64,000 bases of DNA from Glaciimonas sp. PCH181 (GCF_003056055.1 NZ_PYFP01000002.1:496001-560000), one strand, 5' to 3'; positions 53,379 through 63,973 are shown, numbered from the stretch's first letter. Notes: generated by a model from the letters alone, not told the origin. A program made the numbers and translations.

Positions 53379-53404
53379 GACAAGAAATCTGCGTCTCAAT
53401 ATCT

Positions 53405-54109
53405 TTAGATTTGAACCTCGCTAAGCACCGCCCAGCGTGCTGCGCTAACGCCTTTTTCCAGACTCACCCGACTAACGATTTGCTCAAGCTGCAAATGATT
53501 GCTGGGTGAACTGATGACATCAGCGCGCACTTCTAGCTGGCTTCCGGATGGCAGATCTTCGCTGTGCAACGATTGCACAATCAGATGCGGCATGCCGTTC
53601 AGCATATGCAACATCAAGGTGCGCACTTGCACTTCGTCATCGGGACGGCAGACGATAGACAACCGATATACCTGCTCAACCTCAGTAGCGCCTTGCAGGT
53701 CTTGACGATTGATCAGATGCGACACGCTGCGCAATAAAACGTTGGTGCCCAAGATCGCCGCAGCGCCAATCGCAGCTTCCAACGGATGCCCAAGGCCGCA
53801 CAGCACACCGACTGCTGCTGAACACCACAACGTTGCAGCTGTATTCAGGCCACGAACGCTGGCCCCTTCGCGCATGATGACGCCAGCGCCTAAAAAGCCG
53901 ATGCCCGATACGACATACGAAGCGATCCGGGTCGCGCCTTGCGGATCGGTTTCAAACGCCGACACCATTACAAATAACGACGCGCCTATCGCCACCAAAG
54001 CATTGGTGCGCAGACCCGCCATACGCTGACGCATCTGACGTTCTGCGCCAATCAACGCGCCCAATGTGAGCGCCAGTAAAATTCGTACTAAAAATATTTG
54101 CCATTCCAT
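53405..54109 (-). CDS. MgtC/SapB family membrane protein
   Basis: The product has 234 residues. The N-terminal half has four or five membrane segments with the family motif LGALIGAERQMRQRMAGLRTNALVAIGASLFVM and VVSGIGFLGAGVIMREG. The C-terminal cytoplasmic part (about 140-234) is a ferredoxin-fold-like domain seen in longer MgtC homologues. MgtC affects growth at low magnesium and F-ATPase. It is followed upstream (opposite direction of transcription) by a 384-base leader region and then CorA, hinting at a magnesium-linked gene group. Confidence 0.9.
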   Translation of the reverse strand: MEWQIFLVRILLALTLGALIGAERQMRQRMAGLRTNALVAIGASLFVMVSAFETDPQGATRIASYVVSGIGFLGAGVIMREGASVRGLNTAATLWCSAAVGVLCGLGHPLEAAIGAAAILGTNVLLRSVSHLINRQDLQGATEVEQVYRLSIVCRPDDEVQVRTLMLHMLNGMPHLIVQSLHSEDLPSGSQLEVRADVISSPSNHLQLEQIVSRVSLEKGVSAARWAVLSEVQI

Positions 54110-54493
54110 ATCAACATCTCACCATGAAGTTGCCCTGCATTGCAGGACGATGGATACCGACGTGTCGGCAATCGAAACCACAATTGCATGAGCAACGTTT
54201 AGTCCTGCATACACGCGATTTTTGTGCGTCGGCAGATAACTAAAATCAATCAAAAGGATGGGAGTAGGCAATGGTGAGAGGATCACCAGAAATACGCTAC
54301 TACAGCGCGACAAGGTTGAATAAATCAACACAACTTGCACGCTGTAGCGGAGGGAGGTCTGCTAGTGGCGGGCGAAGTATGTCGGGCTGATTGCCCATCC
54401 ACGGGGTCTAGAACAACTGTCCAAGATCGGAACTCCAATAAACGTAATGGGCCGAATTTTAAAGAGCTGCCAACGGCATGTCAAGCCAAAATA
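54110..54493. other. Region between the CorA and MgtC genes
   Basis: Both genes are on the minus strand, so these 384 bases are the leader of the MgtC gene. A 73-codon minus-strand ORF (54119-54340) starting with GTG is present, but its composition does not convince. Magnesium-sensing leader elements are known upstream of mgtC in enteric bacteria; I see no recognised riboswitch consensus here. Confidence 0.35.
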
Positions 54494-55531
54494 TCACCAC
54501 ATTTTTAGCTTTTTGAGCAGCCATAAAGTCGCCAGACCTAGCATCACCATAATCCCCATCACCCACCAGAATGAGGTCGACTCATGCAGGCCGGGCAGAC
54601 CCGCGACGTTCATGCCGAAGATGCCAGAGACCAGCGTGGCTGGCATTAACAATGCGGTTAATACCGAAAGCGCCATTAAATTACGGTTCATTTGCTCCGA
54701 CATTTGCGAGGCAATTTCTTCCTGCAATAATTTGGCGCGCTCGTAAAGCGCCTCTAGCGTCGCGTGTAAACTATTGAGAATGTCGGTCGATTGGGTGACC
54801 TGATTGAGTGCTTCGAGTGATGCCCAAGCCGGTTTCTGACTAGTCAGCCGCAGCAACAAATGTCGCTCCGGATTGATGTAGCGACGCATCTCAGCCAGTT
54901 GTCGGCGTATCGCGCTTAACTCGATCCGGTCGCCGCTGCGACGATCGGATAAAACTGACTCTTCAATGTCGTCGACACGCTCAGCCAGATGTTCTATTTT
55001 TTCGGAGAAGCCATCGGCAAGACAATGCAACAAGCCTGCAAATAACTCCATCGGATTCGTAAATATCCGCCCTTCCGCCACCACCTGCCGCAATAAATTG
55101 GTCGAGCATAACGGCTGGGTGCGCATGGTAATCAGGCGATGCCGGTCGAAAAAATAATGCAGCACGCCTTTTTCTGCATCGTTGCCAGCTAGCCCCATCT
55201 TAAGATCGGCCAGGGTGCCGTAAATACCGCCATCAGAAGCGTGCAAGCAAGGCCGGGCGTCGCTGGTCAGCAAAAACCGGCGCACATGATCCGGTACGCC
55301 ATCAAAATCTTTGAGCCAATCGCGTACTTTGGCGTCCGCGTTTTTGGCATGCAGCCAGGTAAATGCGGGGGCACGATAACGGGGCTTTTGCACCTCGCCC
55401 CATTTCAGTAATGTGGCCGGTCCGCTCGCATCAAAATGGTAGGCGCAAATCAGTCCCGCAGGCTCATAAAAAATATCAATAAGCGGCTTCATCAGCGGAT
55501 CAACAGTCGGTGCGCGCAGTGCATTCATCAA
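54494..55531 (-). CDS. CorA-family divalent cation transporter
   Basis: The product has 345 residues. The C-terminal pair of membrane segments starts at LSVLTALLMPATLVSGIFGMNVAGLPGLHES with the GMN selectivity motif, followed by FWWVMGIMVMLGLATLWLL. The N-terminal cytoplasmic domain (for example ICAYHFDASGPATLLKWGEVQ) resembles ZntB/CorA family members. It transports magnesium or another divalent ion. It lies 70 bases upstream of the TcdA gene end, same direction. Confidence 0.9.
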   Translation of the reverse strand: MMNALRAPTVDPLMKPLIDIFYEPAGLICAYHFDASGPATLLKWGEVQKPRYRAPAFTWLHAKNADAKVRDWLKDFDGVPDHVRRFLLTSDARPCLHASDGGIYGTLADLKMGLAGNDAEKGVLHYFFDRHRLITMRTQPLCSTNLLRQVVAEGRIFTNPMELFAGLLHCLADGFSEKIEHLAERVDDIEESVLSDRRSGDRIELSAIRRQLAEMRRYINPERHLLLRLTSQKPAWASLEALNQVTQSTDILNSLHATLEALYERAKLLQEEIASQMSEQMNRNLMALSVLTALLMPATLVSGIFGMNVAGLPGLHESTSFWWVMGIMVMLGLATLWLLKKLKMW

Positions 55532-55601
55532 TGTGGTTCCGGGTTCGGTAGCTGGCGCAATATCAGGATGTTTTATGGTTCAGAGCGCAATCTTAAGGCG
55601 A

Positions 55602-56450
55602 TTATTTTTGTTCAACATCCGCAGCCAGCTTGCGCAAGACTTGCGCAGCGGCGACTAAACCAAAGGTCGCCGTGACCACCACCGCCGAACCATAACCGGC
55701 GCAATTCAGACCGGTGATCGAGGTCGTTTCCTGACCGTCTATCGCACAAGCTTCTTCCGTCACTGGCATGCGTAGTGGCTCCGTTGAAAATACCGCATCG
55801 ATGCCAAATTTACTTTTTTCGCCACGCGGAAAACGGTGTTGCGAACGCAGTAATTTACGCACCTTGGCAAGCAATGGTTCTTGCTCGGTCCGCGCCAGAT
55901 CGCGCACTTCGATGCAGGTTGGATCGACTTGTCCGCCCGCACTGCCGACCGTGACGAGACGAATGCCATGGTCGCGGCAATAGGCGATTACGGCGGTCTT
56001 TGCGCGCACGTTGTCGATGGCGTCGATAACGTAATCGTAGCGATTACCGCCCAACATCTCTTCCAGATTATCGGCAGTAATAAAATCTTCGACTTCGGTG
56101 ACTTTACAATACGGATTAATTTGATGGATGCGCTGCGCCAGCGCGGTAACTTTGGCCAGACCCAGCGTGTCGGTTAACGCGTGAATCTGGCGATTGACGT
56201 TGGATTCAGCCAAGTTATCGAGGTCTATCATCGTCAAATGACCGACTGCGCTGCGCGCCAACGCTTCAACTGCCCACGAGCCAACTCCGCCCACGCCGAT
56301 TACGCAGACATTGGCTGACCGGAACCGCGCCAACGCGGCTGCGCCGTACAGGCGGGCGATTCCGCCAAAACGGCGATCAAAATCGATGTCCTCCGCGCTG
56401 ATGGCATCGGTAATCGGGCGGATTTCAACTGGTGCTGCGGATGAGGACAT
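55602..56450 (-). CDS. tcdA: tRNA threonylcarbamoyladenosine dehydratase (ThiF/MoeB family)
   Basis: The product has 282 residues. The adenylation motif NVCVIGVGGVGSWAVEALARSAVGHLTMIDLDNLAESNVNRQIHA (about 45-85) and a second conserved segment YDYVIDAIDNVRAKTAVIAYC match the E1-like TcdA/CsdL family. It converts t6A37 of tRNA into the cyclic ct6A form in an ATP-dependent reaction. The zinc-binding Cys pair seen in other ThiF proteins is not obvious. t6A itself needs the TsaC product encoded at 61168; the two genes are not linked. Confidence 0.92.
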   Translation of the reverse strand: MSSSAAPVEIRPITDAISAEDIDFDRRFGGIARLYGAAALARFRSANVCVIGVGGVGSWAVEALARSAVGHLTMIDLDNLAESNVNRQIHALTDTLGLAKVTALAQRIHQINPYCKVTEVEDFITADNLEEMLGGNRYDYVIDAIDNVRAKTAVIAYCRDHGIRLVTVGSAGGQVDPTCIEVRDLARTEQEPLLAKVRKLLRSQHRFPRGEKSKFGIDAVFSTEPLRMPVTEEACAIDGQETTSITGLNCAGYGSAVVVTATFGLVAAAQVLRKLAADVEQK

Positions 56451-56781
56451 GAGTTCTGACTAAATAACAATAAAAGATGACTATTAAACAATAAAAATGG
56501 CGTATTCTGAGAGCGTACAAATTATGCCGACTTTCGCAGCATTGTTCCAACAACGCGGCTAGCAAACATCAAGCGTTGACGACAATTTGCTAAAGCATGC
56601 ACCTAAATATCGCTATTTTACCTATACATTCTTACTGGCGTATTTCAGTTGCAATAGCGGAATGTTGGTTACTGGCATCAGGACTTGATCTACAGCATTT
56701 ACGCGTTCGCAATAGTAGTGGTCTAATACGATTAGTTCGATCGAAAGACACTTTCATTGCAGACTTTTAGTCAGGATAACT
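56451..56781. other. Divergent intergenic region between tcdA and hemerythrin
   Basis: These 331 bases contain the promoters of both divergent genes. AT-rich segments occur about 56463-56500, but no clear operator or repeat was found. No small ORF is convincing. Confidence 0.4.
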
Positions 56782-57318
56782 ATGGGTAACCCCCTTTTCG
56801 ATACAGCCCCCGATTTCGGTCAGCCGATTGCCGTACTCAAGCATTGCCACGAGCGGATACGCAAACAACTTGCGACGCTGGAACGGTTACAATCGCATTT
56901 GCCAGAACACGGCGCAGATGACGAGGCGCAACAAGCAGTCGCAGGCGTTCTGCGTTATTTCAGCAAAGCTGCACCGCATCATCACGCAGATGAGGAACAA
57001 GATTTATTTCCGATGCTGACCGCGACCGCCAAAGACGAGGATGCCAAAGTCCTGCAACGCCTCGGTCCAGAAATTATGAGCGAACATCAACAAATGGATC
57101 AGCTCTGGCATAAGCTGGAGGGGCAATTAACGTCTCTGCAAACAGGCAATACGTCCGCTCTTTCCGGCCCAGATGTGGCGCTATTTTCCAGCCTGTATCT
57201 GGCGCATATGGAGAAAGAAGAAACCTGGATTGCACCGATGGCTAAACGTATTTTTAGTGCAGAACAAATGGCCCAACTGGGTTCGGCCATGCAACGCCGC
57301 AGAGGAATTTCAGCATGA
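56782..57318 (+). CDS. Hemerythrin/HHE-domain protein
   Basis: The product has 178 residues and is a four-helix bundle with iron-binding residues seen in [45 protein letters not shown] and [15 protein letters not shown] (H-x-x-x-E/D repeats). Such proteins bind oxygen, nitric oxide or act in iron or redox sensing. It overlaps pdxH by ATGA at 57315-57318, so the two are co-translated. An unusual partner, since PLP metabolism has no obvious oxygen link. Confidence 0.88.
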   Translation: MGNPLFDTAPDFGQPIAVLKHCHERIRKQLATLERLQSHLPEHGADDEAQQAVAGVLRYFSKAAPHHHADEEQDLFPMLTATAKDEDAKVLQRLGPEIMSEHQQMDQLWHKLEGQLTSLQTGNTSALSGPDVALFSSLYLAHMEKEETWIAPMAKRIFSAEQMAQLGSAMQRRRGISA

Positions 57319-57977
57319 GTATCGACACAGGTGACGGTCCATTATTAATTTCCGGTCTTCGGGTCGATTACAGCCACGCTAGTCTCTCCAAAGCGGACAC
57401 GCTGGCCGATCCAATGGCACAATTTGGCAAATGGCTGCAGGAGGCAATTAGCGCGGAAGTACCAGAGCCGAACGCGATGAGTCTGGCCACCGTCAATGCC
57501 GCCGGGCGCCCCTCTTCACGCATTGTTCTGATTAAAAATTTCGATGCCACAGGCATTACCTGGTTCACCAATTACACCAGCCGCAAAGGCGAAGAACTGG
57601 CGCAGAATCCTTACGCTGCGCTGCTGTTTCATTGGGTCGAATTGCAGCGTGAAGTGCGGATAGAGGGCAAAGTCGAACGTATTTCGGACGCCGAAAACGA
57701 TGCTTATTTTGCGACCCGTCCACTGCGCAGCCGTCTGGGCGCAATTGCCTCGGCACAGAGCCAACCCGTTGCTAATCGGGCGGTGCTTGAAGCCAACTTT
57801 GCGGAGGCAGAAAAGACGTTTGGAGAGCATCCGCCGCGTCCAAAAAATTGGGGCGGCTACAAGCTTGTTCCAGATACTGTAGAATTTTGGCAAGGTCGCA
57901 GGTCGCGCTTACACGACCGCATTTTGTATCAGTTGGACGCCGATGGCAATTGGCAACGACAGCGTTTGCAGCCGTAA
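57315..57977 (+). CDS. pdxH: Pyridoxamine 5'-phosphate oxidase
   Basis: The product has 220 residues, typical of the family. The signature [28 protein letters not shown] binds FMN. The C-terminus [30 protein letters not shown] is the conserved PNPOx end with substrate-binding Arg. It oxidises pyridoxine and pyridoxamine phosphate to PLP. The start overlaps the hemerythrin gene. Confidence 0.95.
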   Translation: MSIDTGDGPLLISGLRVDYSHASLSKADTLADPMAQFGKWLQEAISAEVPEPNAMSLATVNAAGRPSSRIVLIKNFDATGITWFTNYTSRKGEELAQNPYAALLFHWVELQREVRIEGKVERISDAENDAYFATRPLRSRLGAIASAQSQPVANRAVLEANFAEAEKTFGEHPPRPKNWGGYKLVPDTVEFWQGRRSRLHDRILYQLDADGNWQRQRLQP

Positions 57978-58114
57978 CAATGCATGCACCAGCAGACCGA
58001 ACTTGATGAAAAAGACGGCAGCGAATCTCAGCAGAATCATCACTGAAAAACGCTTGCCGTCAGGCTTTCAAAAGCGCAATTCCGATTAATCGGATTATTT
58101 TTTGGAGAAAAATC

Positions 58115-59326
58115 ATGTTCTGGGAAGCAAAACTGCAACACTGGGTTGATGACATTCGCAATCGCGCCGCATTACCTTTAAGGCTCGAATTATGGAACGG
58201 TCAGCGCTTTGATTTTAGTACCGCCGCAGCACCCGAAGTTATCGTCCGCATCCCCCACGCATCCTCCCTCTCTTATCTATTAACACCGTCCTTGTCGAAC
58301 CTTGGCGAGGCCTATGTTGAGGGCAAGATCGAGGTCGAAGGCAAGCTCAAACAGATCATCTCCGTCGCCAATGCGCTAGCCGCAACGCACCTTAAGCCGG
58401 TCGGAAAATTCGGCCGGGTTGCCCGCACCATCCGACACAACAAAGCAAAAGACGCAGAAGCGATTCATTATCATTACGACGTTTCCAACCATTTTTATCA
58501 ATTGTGGCTGGACCAGAATATGGTGTATTCGTGCGCTTATTTTGAGAATGGCGATGAAGATTTATACACGGCGCAGCTGAAAAAAATCGATCATATTCTG
58601 ACCAAAATTCAACTCCAGCCAGGTCAGACATTGTTGGATATCGGCTGCGGCTGGGGTGCGCTGGTATTGCGTGCGGCACAAAAATTTGGCGCGAAATGTG
58701 TCGGCGTGACGCTCTCGGAAAATCAGTATGCGCTGGCAAAAGAACGCGTGGCAGAAGCCGGCCTGACGAACCAGATTGAAATCCGTTTACAAGACTATCG
58801 CGATGTCACCGGAAAATTTGATCGCATCACCAGCGTCGGTATGTTCGAGCATGTCGGCCTGAAGAATCTGCCGATGTATTTTTCGCGTATCCAATCGCTG
58901 CTGAATGACGATGGCGTCGCGATGAATCACGGGATTACAACAACCGATATCGATAACGGTGAATCGCCTTACGGCGGTGGTGAATTTATTGATAAATACG
59001 TGTTCCCACATGGCGAATTACCGCATATCGGCCTAGTTCTGAAGACTATGCAGGAAGGCGGCCTGGAAGTCATGGATGTGGAAAATTTACGCCGACATTA
59101 TGCAAAGACTTGCAGCATTTGGGCCGACAATCTTGAGGCGCATTCAGATGAAGTCAGACGTGCATCGGATGATCGTCGCTTCCGCATCTGGCGTTTATAT
59201 CTGGCGGGCAGCGCGTATGGTTTTGAGATGGACTGGATGTCGCTATATCAGGTGATTTGTCGCAAGGCTGGACGGAGTGCGGCAACGCTGCCGTGGTCGC
59301 GCAAATATATCTATGGTGAGACTTAA
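58115..59326 (+). CDS. cfa: Cyclopropane-fatty-acyl-phospholipid synthase
   Basis: The product has 403 residues. The SAM-binding motif LLDIGCGWGALVLRAAQKFGAKCVGVTLSENQ (about 170-200), the upstream YDVSNHFYQLWLDQNMVYSCAYF and the bicarbonate-region GMFEHVGLKNLPMYF are diagnostic. It methylenates unsaturated fatty acids in the membrane phospholipid, a stationary-phase and acid-stress modification. RBS TGGAGAAAA precedes ATG 58115. A strong terminator follows at 59348. Confidence 0.95.
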   Translation: MFWEAKLQHWVDDIRNRAALPLRLELWNGQRFDFSTAAAPEVIVRIPHASSLSYLLTPSLSNLGEAYVEGKIEVEGKLKQIISVANALAATHLKPVGKFGRVARTIRHNKAKDAEAIHYHYDVSNHFYQLWLDQNMVYSCAYFENGDEDLYTAQLKKIDHILTKIQLQPGQTLLDIGCGWGALVLRAAQKFGAKCVGVTLSENQYALAKERVAEAGLTNQIEIRLQDYRDVTGKFDRITSVGMFEHVGLKNLPMYFSRIQSLLNDDGVAMNHGITTTDIDNGESPYGGGEFIDKYVFPHGELPHIGLVLKTMQEGGLEVMDVENLRRHYAKTCSIWADNLEAHSDEVRRASDDRRFRIWRLYLAGSAYGFEMDWMSLYQVICRKAGRSAATLPWSRKYIYGET

Positions 59327-59347
59327 TTAGTCCTACCGGTCACATGT

Positions 59348-59378
59348 AAAAAGGTCGCCCTCCGCGGCGACCTTTTTT
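59348..59378 (+). terminator. Rho-independent terminator of cfa
   Basis: AAAAAGGTCGCC, loop CTCCGC, GGCGACCTTTTTT: perfect 12-base stem plus T-run, 22 bases after the cfa stop. Confidence 0.95.
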
Positions 59379-59448
59379 ATTGCAGGCTTACTTGATTTGC
59401 GCACTGATGCGGTTTACCACCCACTATCGCAGCAAACAATCACGTCGC

Positions 59449-59979
59449 TTAAGCCTTTATCTGATCCATAAATGTTTTGCGTAGCTTGGCGACTTTTGGG
59501 GCAACCACAAAAGCACAATAACCCTGCAAAGGATGTTGTCTGAAGTAATTCTGGTGATAATCCTCGGCCTTGTAATAGGTTTCAGCAGCAGACAATTCCG
59601 TGACAATCGGCGCATCCCAGACACAGGCCATTTCCGCCATCACATGTTTTGCAGTTTCTTTCTGCTCAGGCGACTGATAATAGATCACTGACCGATATTG
59701 GGTGCCGACGTCATTCCCTTGCCGGTTCAGCGTAGTCGGATCGTGAATGGTGAAAAATATCTCTAGCAATGCACGAAAACTGACTTTCTCGTTATCAAAC
59801 GTAATCGCAACTACTTCTGCATGGCCGGTCGTACCGTCGCATACTTGCTCATAGGTCGGATTGACAATGTGGCCGCCGGTATAGCCTGATTCGACATGTT
59901 CGACGCCTTTGACTTCCTGATAGACCGCCTCCGTGCACCAGAAGCAGCCACCGCCGATAACTGCAGTTTCGATAGCCAT
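59449..59979 (-). CDS. msrA: Peptide methionine sulfoxide reductase A
   Basis: The product has 176 residues. It begins MAIETAVIGGGCFWCTEAVYQEV, with the catalytic GCFWC motif near residues 11-15. GYTGGHIVNPTYEQVCDGTTGHAEVVAI is the signature substrate pocket. YKAEDYHQNYFRQHPLQGYCAF is the conserved C-terminal region. It reduces the S-epimer of methionine sulfoxide in protein. The gene precedes a convergent cfa terminator region. Confidence 0.95.
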   Translation of the reverse strand: MAIETAVIGGGCFWCTEAVYQEVKGVEHVESGYTGGHIVNPTYEQVCDGTTGHAEVVAITFDNEKVSFRALLEIFFTIHDPTTLNRQGNDVGTQYRSVIYYQSPEQKETAKHVMAEMACVWDAPIVTELSAAETYYKAEDYHQNYFRQHPLQGYCAFVVAPKVAKLRKTFMDQIKA

Positions 59980-60078
59980 ATTATTTCCCTCATAGTTTCA
60001 TCATTTATAGTGACTTTAACGCAATCCGTCTGGATTTGCCTACTTGAGGATTTGATTTCTCTTTGCTGCCTTTCCATA

Positions 60079-60119
60079 GTCGTAAAAAAACCTCGACATA
60101 ATCGAGGTTTTTTTACGAC
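60079..60119 (-). terminator. Long perfect terminator hairpin between ompW and msrA
   Basis: GTCGTAAAAAAACCTCGA and TCGAGGTTTTTTTACGAC form an 18-base perfect stem with a 5-base loop. It is downstream of the ompW stop on the minus strand, so it ends ompW transcription before msrA; it has T-runs in both directions. Confidence 0.9.
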
Positions 60120-60152
60120 CAGCCACAGTTCCGGCCAGACTTTTATGCCACT

Positions 60153-60878
60153 TTAGAACTTGTAACCAACCGACAAGAAACTAACAATCGGATCCAACGT
60201 CAGTTTGGTTGTGCTGTGTACTGGGCCAGCCGGTGTATTGGTGGTCAAGTCGGCTTTTGTCTTCAACGCAATATAAGAAACCGAGAAGCCAACCGACCAG
60301 TGCGCATCGAAGTTATAGCTTGCACCGGCACTGATCACTGGCGCGAACGAGCTGCTCAAATCGGCACTAGTTGTGAAAGCGGTTGTGCGTCCACCACTGA
60401 TTTTGCCACTTAATGTTTGCTGGAAAGTATTATCCAACTTAACATCCGAGTACCAGACATAGGTAGCACCGGCGCCCAGGAAGGGACGGAACTGACTATT
60501 TTTATCGCCGAAGTAGTATTTAACAAGAAGCGCTGGACTCCATTGTTTAGCCGAGCCGATATGCAAGCCTTGCAAACTGCCTTCGCCATCCAGTTTAAAT
60601 TTAGGCGGAATACCTGCGTCGCCAGATAATACCCAGTTGTCAGTAAAGAAATGACTGAATTGCAAACCTAACGTGTCTGCATTGCCAACGCTAGCGCCGG
60701 TATTTGGCACAGTTTGACCGCCAACGACCAGATTTTGACTCGAATCCTGCGGTGCCAGATGAAACCAGCCTATACCAACGATGTTATCGCCAGCTTGCTG
60801 CGCGATTGCTGGCATGGCAGCCATTGTCAGTAATGTTAAAGCGGCGACCTTCGGCAGCATGGCAAAATGTTTTTTCAT
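60153..60878 (-). CDS. ompW: OmpW family outer-membrane protein
   Basis: The product has 241 residues. A signal peptide (MKKHFAMLPKVAALTLLTMAAMPAIAQQ) is cleaved about residue 26-27. The body is an eight-stranded barrel with family patterns (GIGWFHLAPQDSSQN, LGLQFSHFFTDNWVLSGDAGIPPKF, PALLVKYYFGDKNSQFRPFLGAGATYVWY) and it ends in a terminal Phe (SVGYKF). It forms a narrow hydrophobic channel of uncertain substrate. RBS GGAGAAGA precedes ATG 60878. Confidence 0.94.
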   Translation of the reverse strand: MKKHFAMLPKVAALTLLTMAAMPAIAQQAGDNIVGIGWFHLAPQDSSQNLVVGGQTVPNTGASVGNADTLGLQFSHFFTDNWVLSGDAGIPPKFKLDGEGSLQGLHIGSAKQWSPALLVKYYFGDKNSQFRPFLGAGATYVWYSDVKLDNTFQQTLSGKISGGRTTAFTTSADLSSSFAPVISAGASYNFDAHWSVGFSVSYIALKTKADLTTNTPAGPVHSTTKLTLDPIVSFLSVGYKF

Positions 60879-61167
60879 ATGTCTTCTCCAAGTATGGTGT
60901 TTAAAATGTAAGTACTACATTGGTGTTGGAGCATGCATCCCCACCCCTTTTTGGCGCCTGCCTCGCTAATCGCTATTGGCTGGAGGCGCTCTATTATTAT
61001 TTATTTTCGCGTATGAAACTATAGTTTGATGTTGATATCAGGCAATTTGCATGTTTTTCTCAATCACTAAAAAGAACGTGCGTGCTATTCTTTTTTTACA
61101 CTATGCCAGTTTTGCACCACTTTGACCATGCTTGACTAGCGTTGTGGTATTTTTGCCTCAAACAAAC

Positions 61168-62217
61168 TTAAGGGCGCAAAAATGGTGTGAATATATCGGT
61201 TGAATCGTGCGCTGCGCGACGCAAACGATCATTGATTCCCTGCCACGCAATCTCTTGCGGCGGCGTTTCCACCACGATCAAATCAGCAGCAGCGTGATCC
61301 AGATCGCGCAACGCAGCGTAAAGATGATGGGCGTAGTCATGCGGCGTTCCTGGCATTGGGTAGTGCGCCAGCAACGGTGCGGCGTTCTGAGCAGACGCCG
61401 AATAAGAAATCAATGCTAACCGTTTCCCTGCCTGATGTAGCTGCGCCAACGTTGCAAACAAAAGCGCGGGTGCGACCTGCAATACTGGCGTACGCGGTGC
61501 GTAATGCGATTCCAGCGTACCGGAAGCACGGGGAGCGGCGGCGTCAGGGGCTTGTACAGTTTCGCCCAATACTGCGGCAATCTCCGCGGCGCTGATGTCG
61601 CCCGGACGCAATAACACCGGGCCATGCGTCGCCACCCGTGACAGATCGATGATAGTGGATTCAATCCCGACTTCGGCCTGACCGCCATCCAAAATATACG
61701 CAATCGGACTGTCAGGACCATCGCCAAACTCTTCGCGTACATGCTGCGCGCTGGTTGGGCTGACATGGCCAAACTTATTCGCAGACGGTCCGGCGACACC
61801 GCCCTTACCGCCTTTAAATGCGCGGAATAACGCTTGCGCCACCGGATGAGAGGGACAACGAATACCGATAGAATTCTGACCGCCCGAAAGCGCGCTGGAA
61901 ACATGCGCCGCACGCGGCAAAATCAGCGTCAGCGGTCCCGGCCAAAATGCGGCAATCAATTGATGCGCCTGCGACGGAATCGCCTGCGCCCAATACTCAA
62001 GATCAGCCTCGGGCGCGATATGGACGATAACGGGATGATTGGATGGACGGCCTTTGGCGGCGTAAATACCCGCTACAGCAGCCGGATTTTCTGCATCCGC
62101 TCCCAAGCCATAAACCGTCTCGCTCGGAAACGCTACCAGCTCACCTGCTTCAAGTTTGCGCGCGGCCAGCGCAATGGCTTCCAGATCGATCAGCGGGGAT
62201 GCAGACGAACCGTTCAT
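61168..62217 (-). CDS. Threonylcarbamoyl-AMP synthase (Sua5/YrdC family)
   Basis: I chose ATG 62217 ([25 protein letters not shown]), giving 349 residues and an ATGA overlap with purK; an earlier start at 62244 lies inside purK. The YrdC domain has [18 protein letters not shown] and [25 protein letters not shown] and [17 protein letters not shown] follow. The C-terminal part (about 230-349) is the Sua5 domain. It makes threonylcarbamoyl-AMP from threonine, bicarbonate and ATP, for t6A in tRNA. Linkage behind purE-purK is a recurring Burkholderiales arrangement. Confidence 0.93.
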   Translation of the reverse strand: MNGSSASPLIDLEAIALAARKLEAGELVAFPSETVYGLGADAENPAAVAGIYAAKGRPSNHPVIVHIAPEADLEYWAQAIPSQAHQLIAAFWPGPLTLILPRAAHVSSALSGGQNSIGIRCPSHPVAQALFRAFKGGKGGVAGPSANKFGHVSPTSAQHVREEFGDGPDSPIAYILDGGQAEVGIESTIIDLSRVATHGPVLLRPGDISAAEIAAVLGETVQAPDAAAPRASGTLESHYAPRTPVLQVAPALLFATLAQLHQAGKRLALISYSASAQNAAPLLAHYPMPGTPHDYAHHLYAALRDLDHAAADLIVVETPPQEIAWQGINDRLRRAAHDSTDIFTPFLRP

Positions 62218-63470
62218 GCCAAAGCAATACCAAGAATGCCGCAAGCGAGGGCGAGCTGCACCTGCGCTTCTGCCAGCGTAGGTGCGACAAAAGTGATGTG
62301 CCCCATTTTGCGGGCACGACGCGCTTCGGCTTTGCCGTACAAATGCAGCGCAGCACCGGGTAAAGCGGTGATCTGATCCCAGGCTGGTTCGCGCACTTGA
62401 TCGCTATCATCAGGGAACCAGACATCGCCCAGAATATTCAGCATGACAGCAGGAGAATGCTGACGCGTATCGCCCAGCGGCATGCGCGCCATCGCCCGTA
62501 CCTGCTGGGCAAACTGACTGGTAATACAAGCGTCGATCGTGTAATGCCCGCTATTGTGCGGACGTGGGGCCATTTCGTTGACCACTAGCGAACCATCCGC
62601 CAGCACAAAAAATTCGATGCACAGGACGCCGACATAGCCCAGTTGGCCGACGAGCGCCAGTGCAGCATCTTGTGCGCGTTTAGCCGCATCGGCGCCAACA
62701 TTCGGTCCCGGTACAGTGGTCGTAAACAAAATACCGTCGCGGTGCACGTTTTCTGCTATCGGATACACGACGGCCGCACCGTCAGCACCACGCGCGACTA
62801 GTACCGATACTTCGTAAGCCAGCGGCAGCATTTTTTCAAGAATGCATTGCACACCGTTCATCTCGGCATACGCACTGCGCAATTCATCCAGCGTGCGCAC
62901 GCGCGCCTGCCCTTTGCCGTCATATCCCAAACGCACGGTTTTCAATATACCGGGCAGTAAGTCCGCAGGCACGCTGTCGATATCGCTATCCGATGCGATG
63001 ACTTTATAGGGCGCTGGAAAGACGTTGGATTGCGGACTGCATTGCGTGAAAAATTCTTTTTCGGCGACACGGTCTTGCGCAATGGAGACGCAAGCCGCTT
63101 TGGGCGCGATGAAAATACTGTCGGCCAAAAATGCCAGACTGTGGTGCGAGACATTTTCAAACTCGGTGGTAACAGCCACGCACAACGACGCCAACTCGGC
63201 TAAGGCGACTTCATCATCGTAGTCAGCCAGAACGTGCCGGTCAGCAACGTGCGATGCAGGGCAATCTTCTGCTGGCTCCAGCACAGCGACTTTATAGCCC
63301 ATCGATTGCGCGGCATGCGCAAACATGCGGCCCAACTGACCGCCGCCCATCACGCCTAACCAGGTTGCTGGCGTTGTGGTGGGGACGAAGGCGGTCAATG
63401 AAGCGTCGTCAGCTATCACGACAGCGGCTGTTGCGGTTGTTGCGGATGTTACGTGTTGCGCGCTACTCAT
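62214..63470 (-). CDS. purK: N5-carboxyaminoimidazole ribonucleotide synthase
   Basis: The product has 418 residues. After a long low-complexity N-terminus (about 1-36: Ala/Thr rich) the family start [26 protein letters not shown] appears. The ATP-grasp domain includes [20 protein letters not shown] and [29 protein letters not shown]. It converts AIR, ATP and bicarbonate into N5-CAIR. It overlaps purE (63467-63470) and sua5 (62214-62217) by four bases each. The added N-terminus is about 35 residues longer than most PurK. Confidence 0.95.
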   Translation of the reverse strand: MSSAQHVTSATTATAAVVIADDASLTAFVPTTTPATWLGVMGGGQLGRMFAHAAQSMGYKVAVLEPAEDCPASHVADRHVLADYDDEVALAELASLCVAVTTEFENVSHHSLAFLADSIFIAPKAACVSIAQDRVAEKEFFTQCSPQSNVFPAPYKVIASDSDIDSVPADLLPGILKTVRLGYDGKGQARVRTLDELRSAYAEMNGVQCILEKMLPLAYEVSVLVARGADGAAVVYPIAENVHRDGILFTTTVPGPNVGADAAKRAQDAALALVGQLGYVGVLCIEFFVLADGSLVVNEMAPRPHNSGHYTIDACITSQFAQQVRAMARMPLGDTRQHSPAVMLNILGDVWFPDDSDQVREPAWDQITALPGAALHLYGKAEARRARKMGHITFVAPTLAEAQVQLALACGILGIALA

Positions 63471-63973
63471 ACAGGAGGTAATTTCATATCAAGTGCCATC
63501 TGGGTCTGTCTGGCGCGATACGCCAGCAGCTTTTCGGCCAACACATCATCGGTGCAAGCCAGCATCGCTATCGCCGACAATGCAGCGTTTGCCGCGCCCG
63601 CTTCGCCAATCGCATAGGTCGCAACCGGAATGCCTTTGGGCATCTGCACAATCGACAGCAACGAATCCTCGCCGCGCAAATACTTCGACGGCACCGGCAC
63701 ACCTAAAACAGGCACGATGGTTTTAGCAGCGATCATGCCGGGCAAATGGGCGGCACCGCCAGCACCGGCAATAATCGCCCGCAAACCGCGTTCACGGGCG
63801 GTCTCGGCATAAGCGAACATCTGATCAGGCATGCGATGCGCAGAAATGACCTGCGCTTCATGTTCCACACCGAATTCAACCAGTATGGCGACCGCGTGTT
63901 GCATCACATCCCAGTCAGAGGACGAGCCCATGACTACGCCGATCAGCGGTGTATTTTGTTGGCTTGCACGCAT
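63467..63973 (-). CDS. purE: N5-carboxyaminoimidazole ribonucleotide mutase
   Basis: The product has 168 residues. It has the class I PurE motifs [45 protein letters not shown] and [28 protein letters not shown]. It moves the carboxyl group of N5-CAIR to give CAIR. It is the first visible gene of the leftward purE-purK-sua5 unit. The 27 bases up to the window edge contain no other feature. Confidence 0.96.
   Translation of the reverse strand: MRASQQNTPLIGVVMGSSSDWDVMQHAVAILVEFGVEHEAQVISAHRMPDQMFAYAETARERGLRAIIAGAGGAAHLPGMIAAKTIVPVLGVPVPSKYLRGEDSLLSIVQMPKGIPVATYAIGEAGAANAALSAIAMLACTDDVLAEKLLAYRARQTQMALDMKLPPV

Noticed and set aside
53499..54029. + strand ORFs opposite the MgtC gene
   Set aside because: Shadows of the membrane gene; no start signals or motifs.
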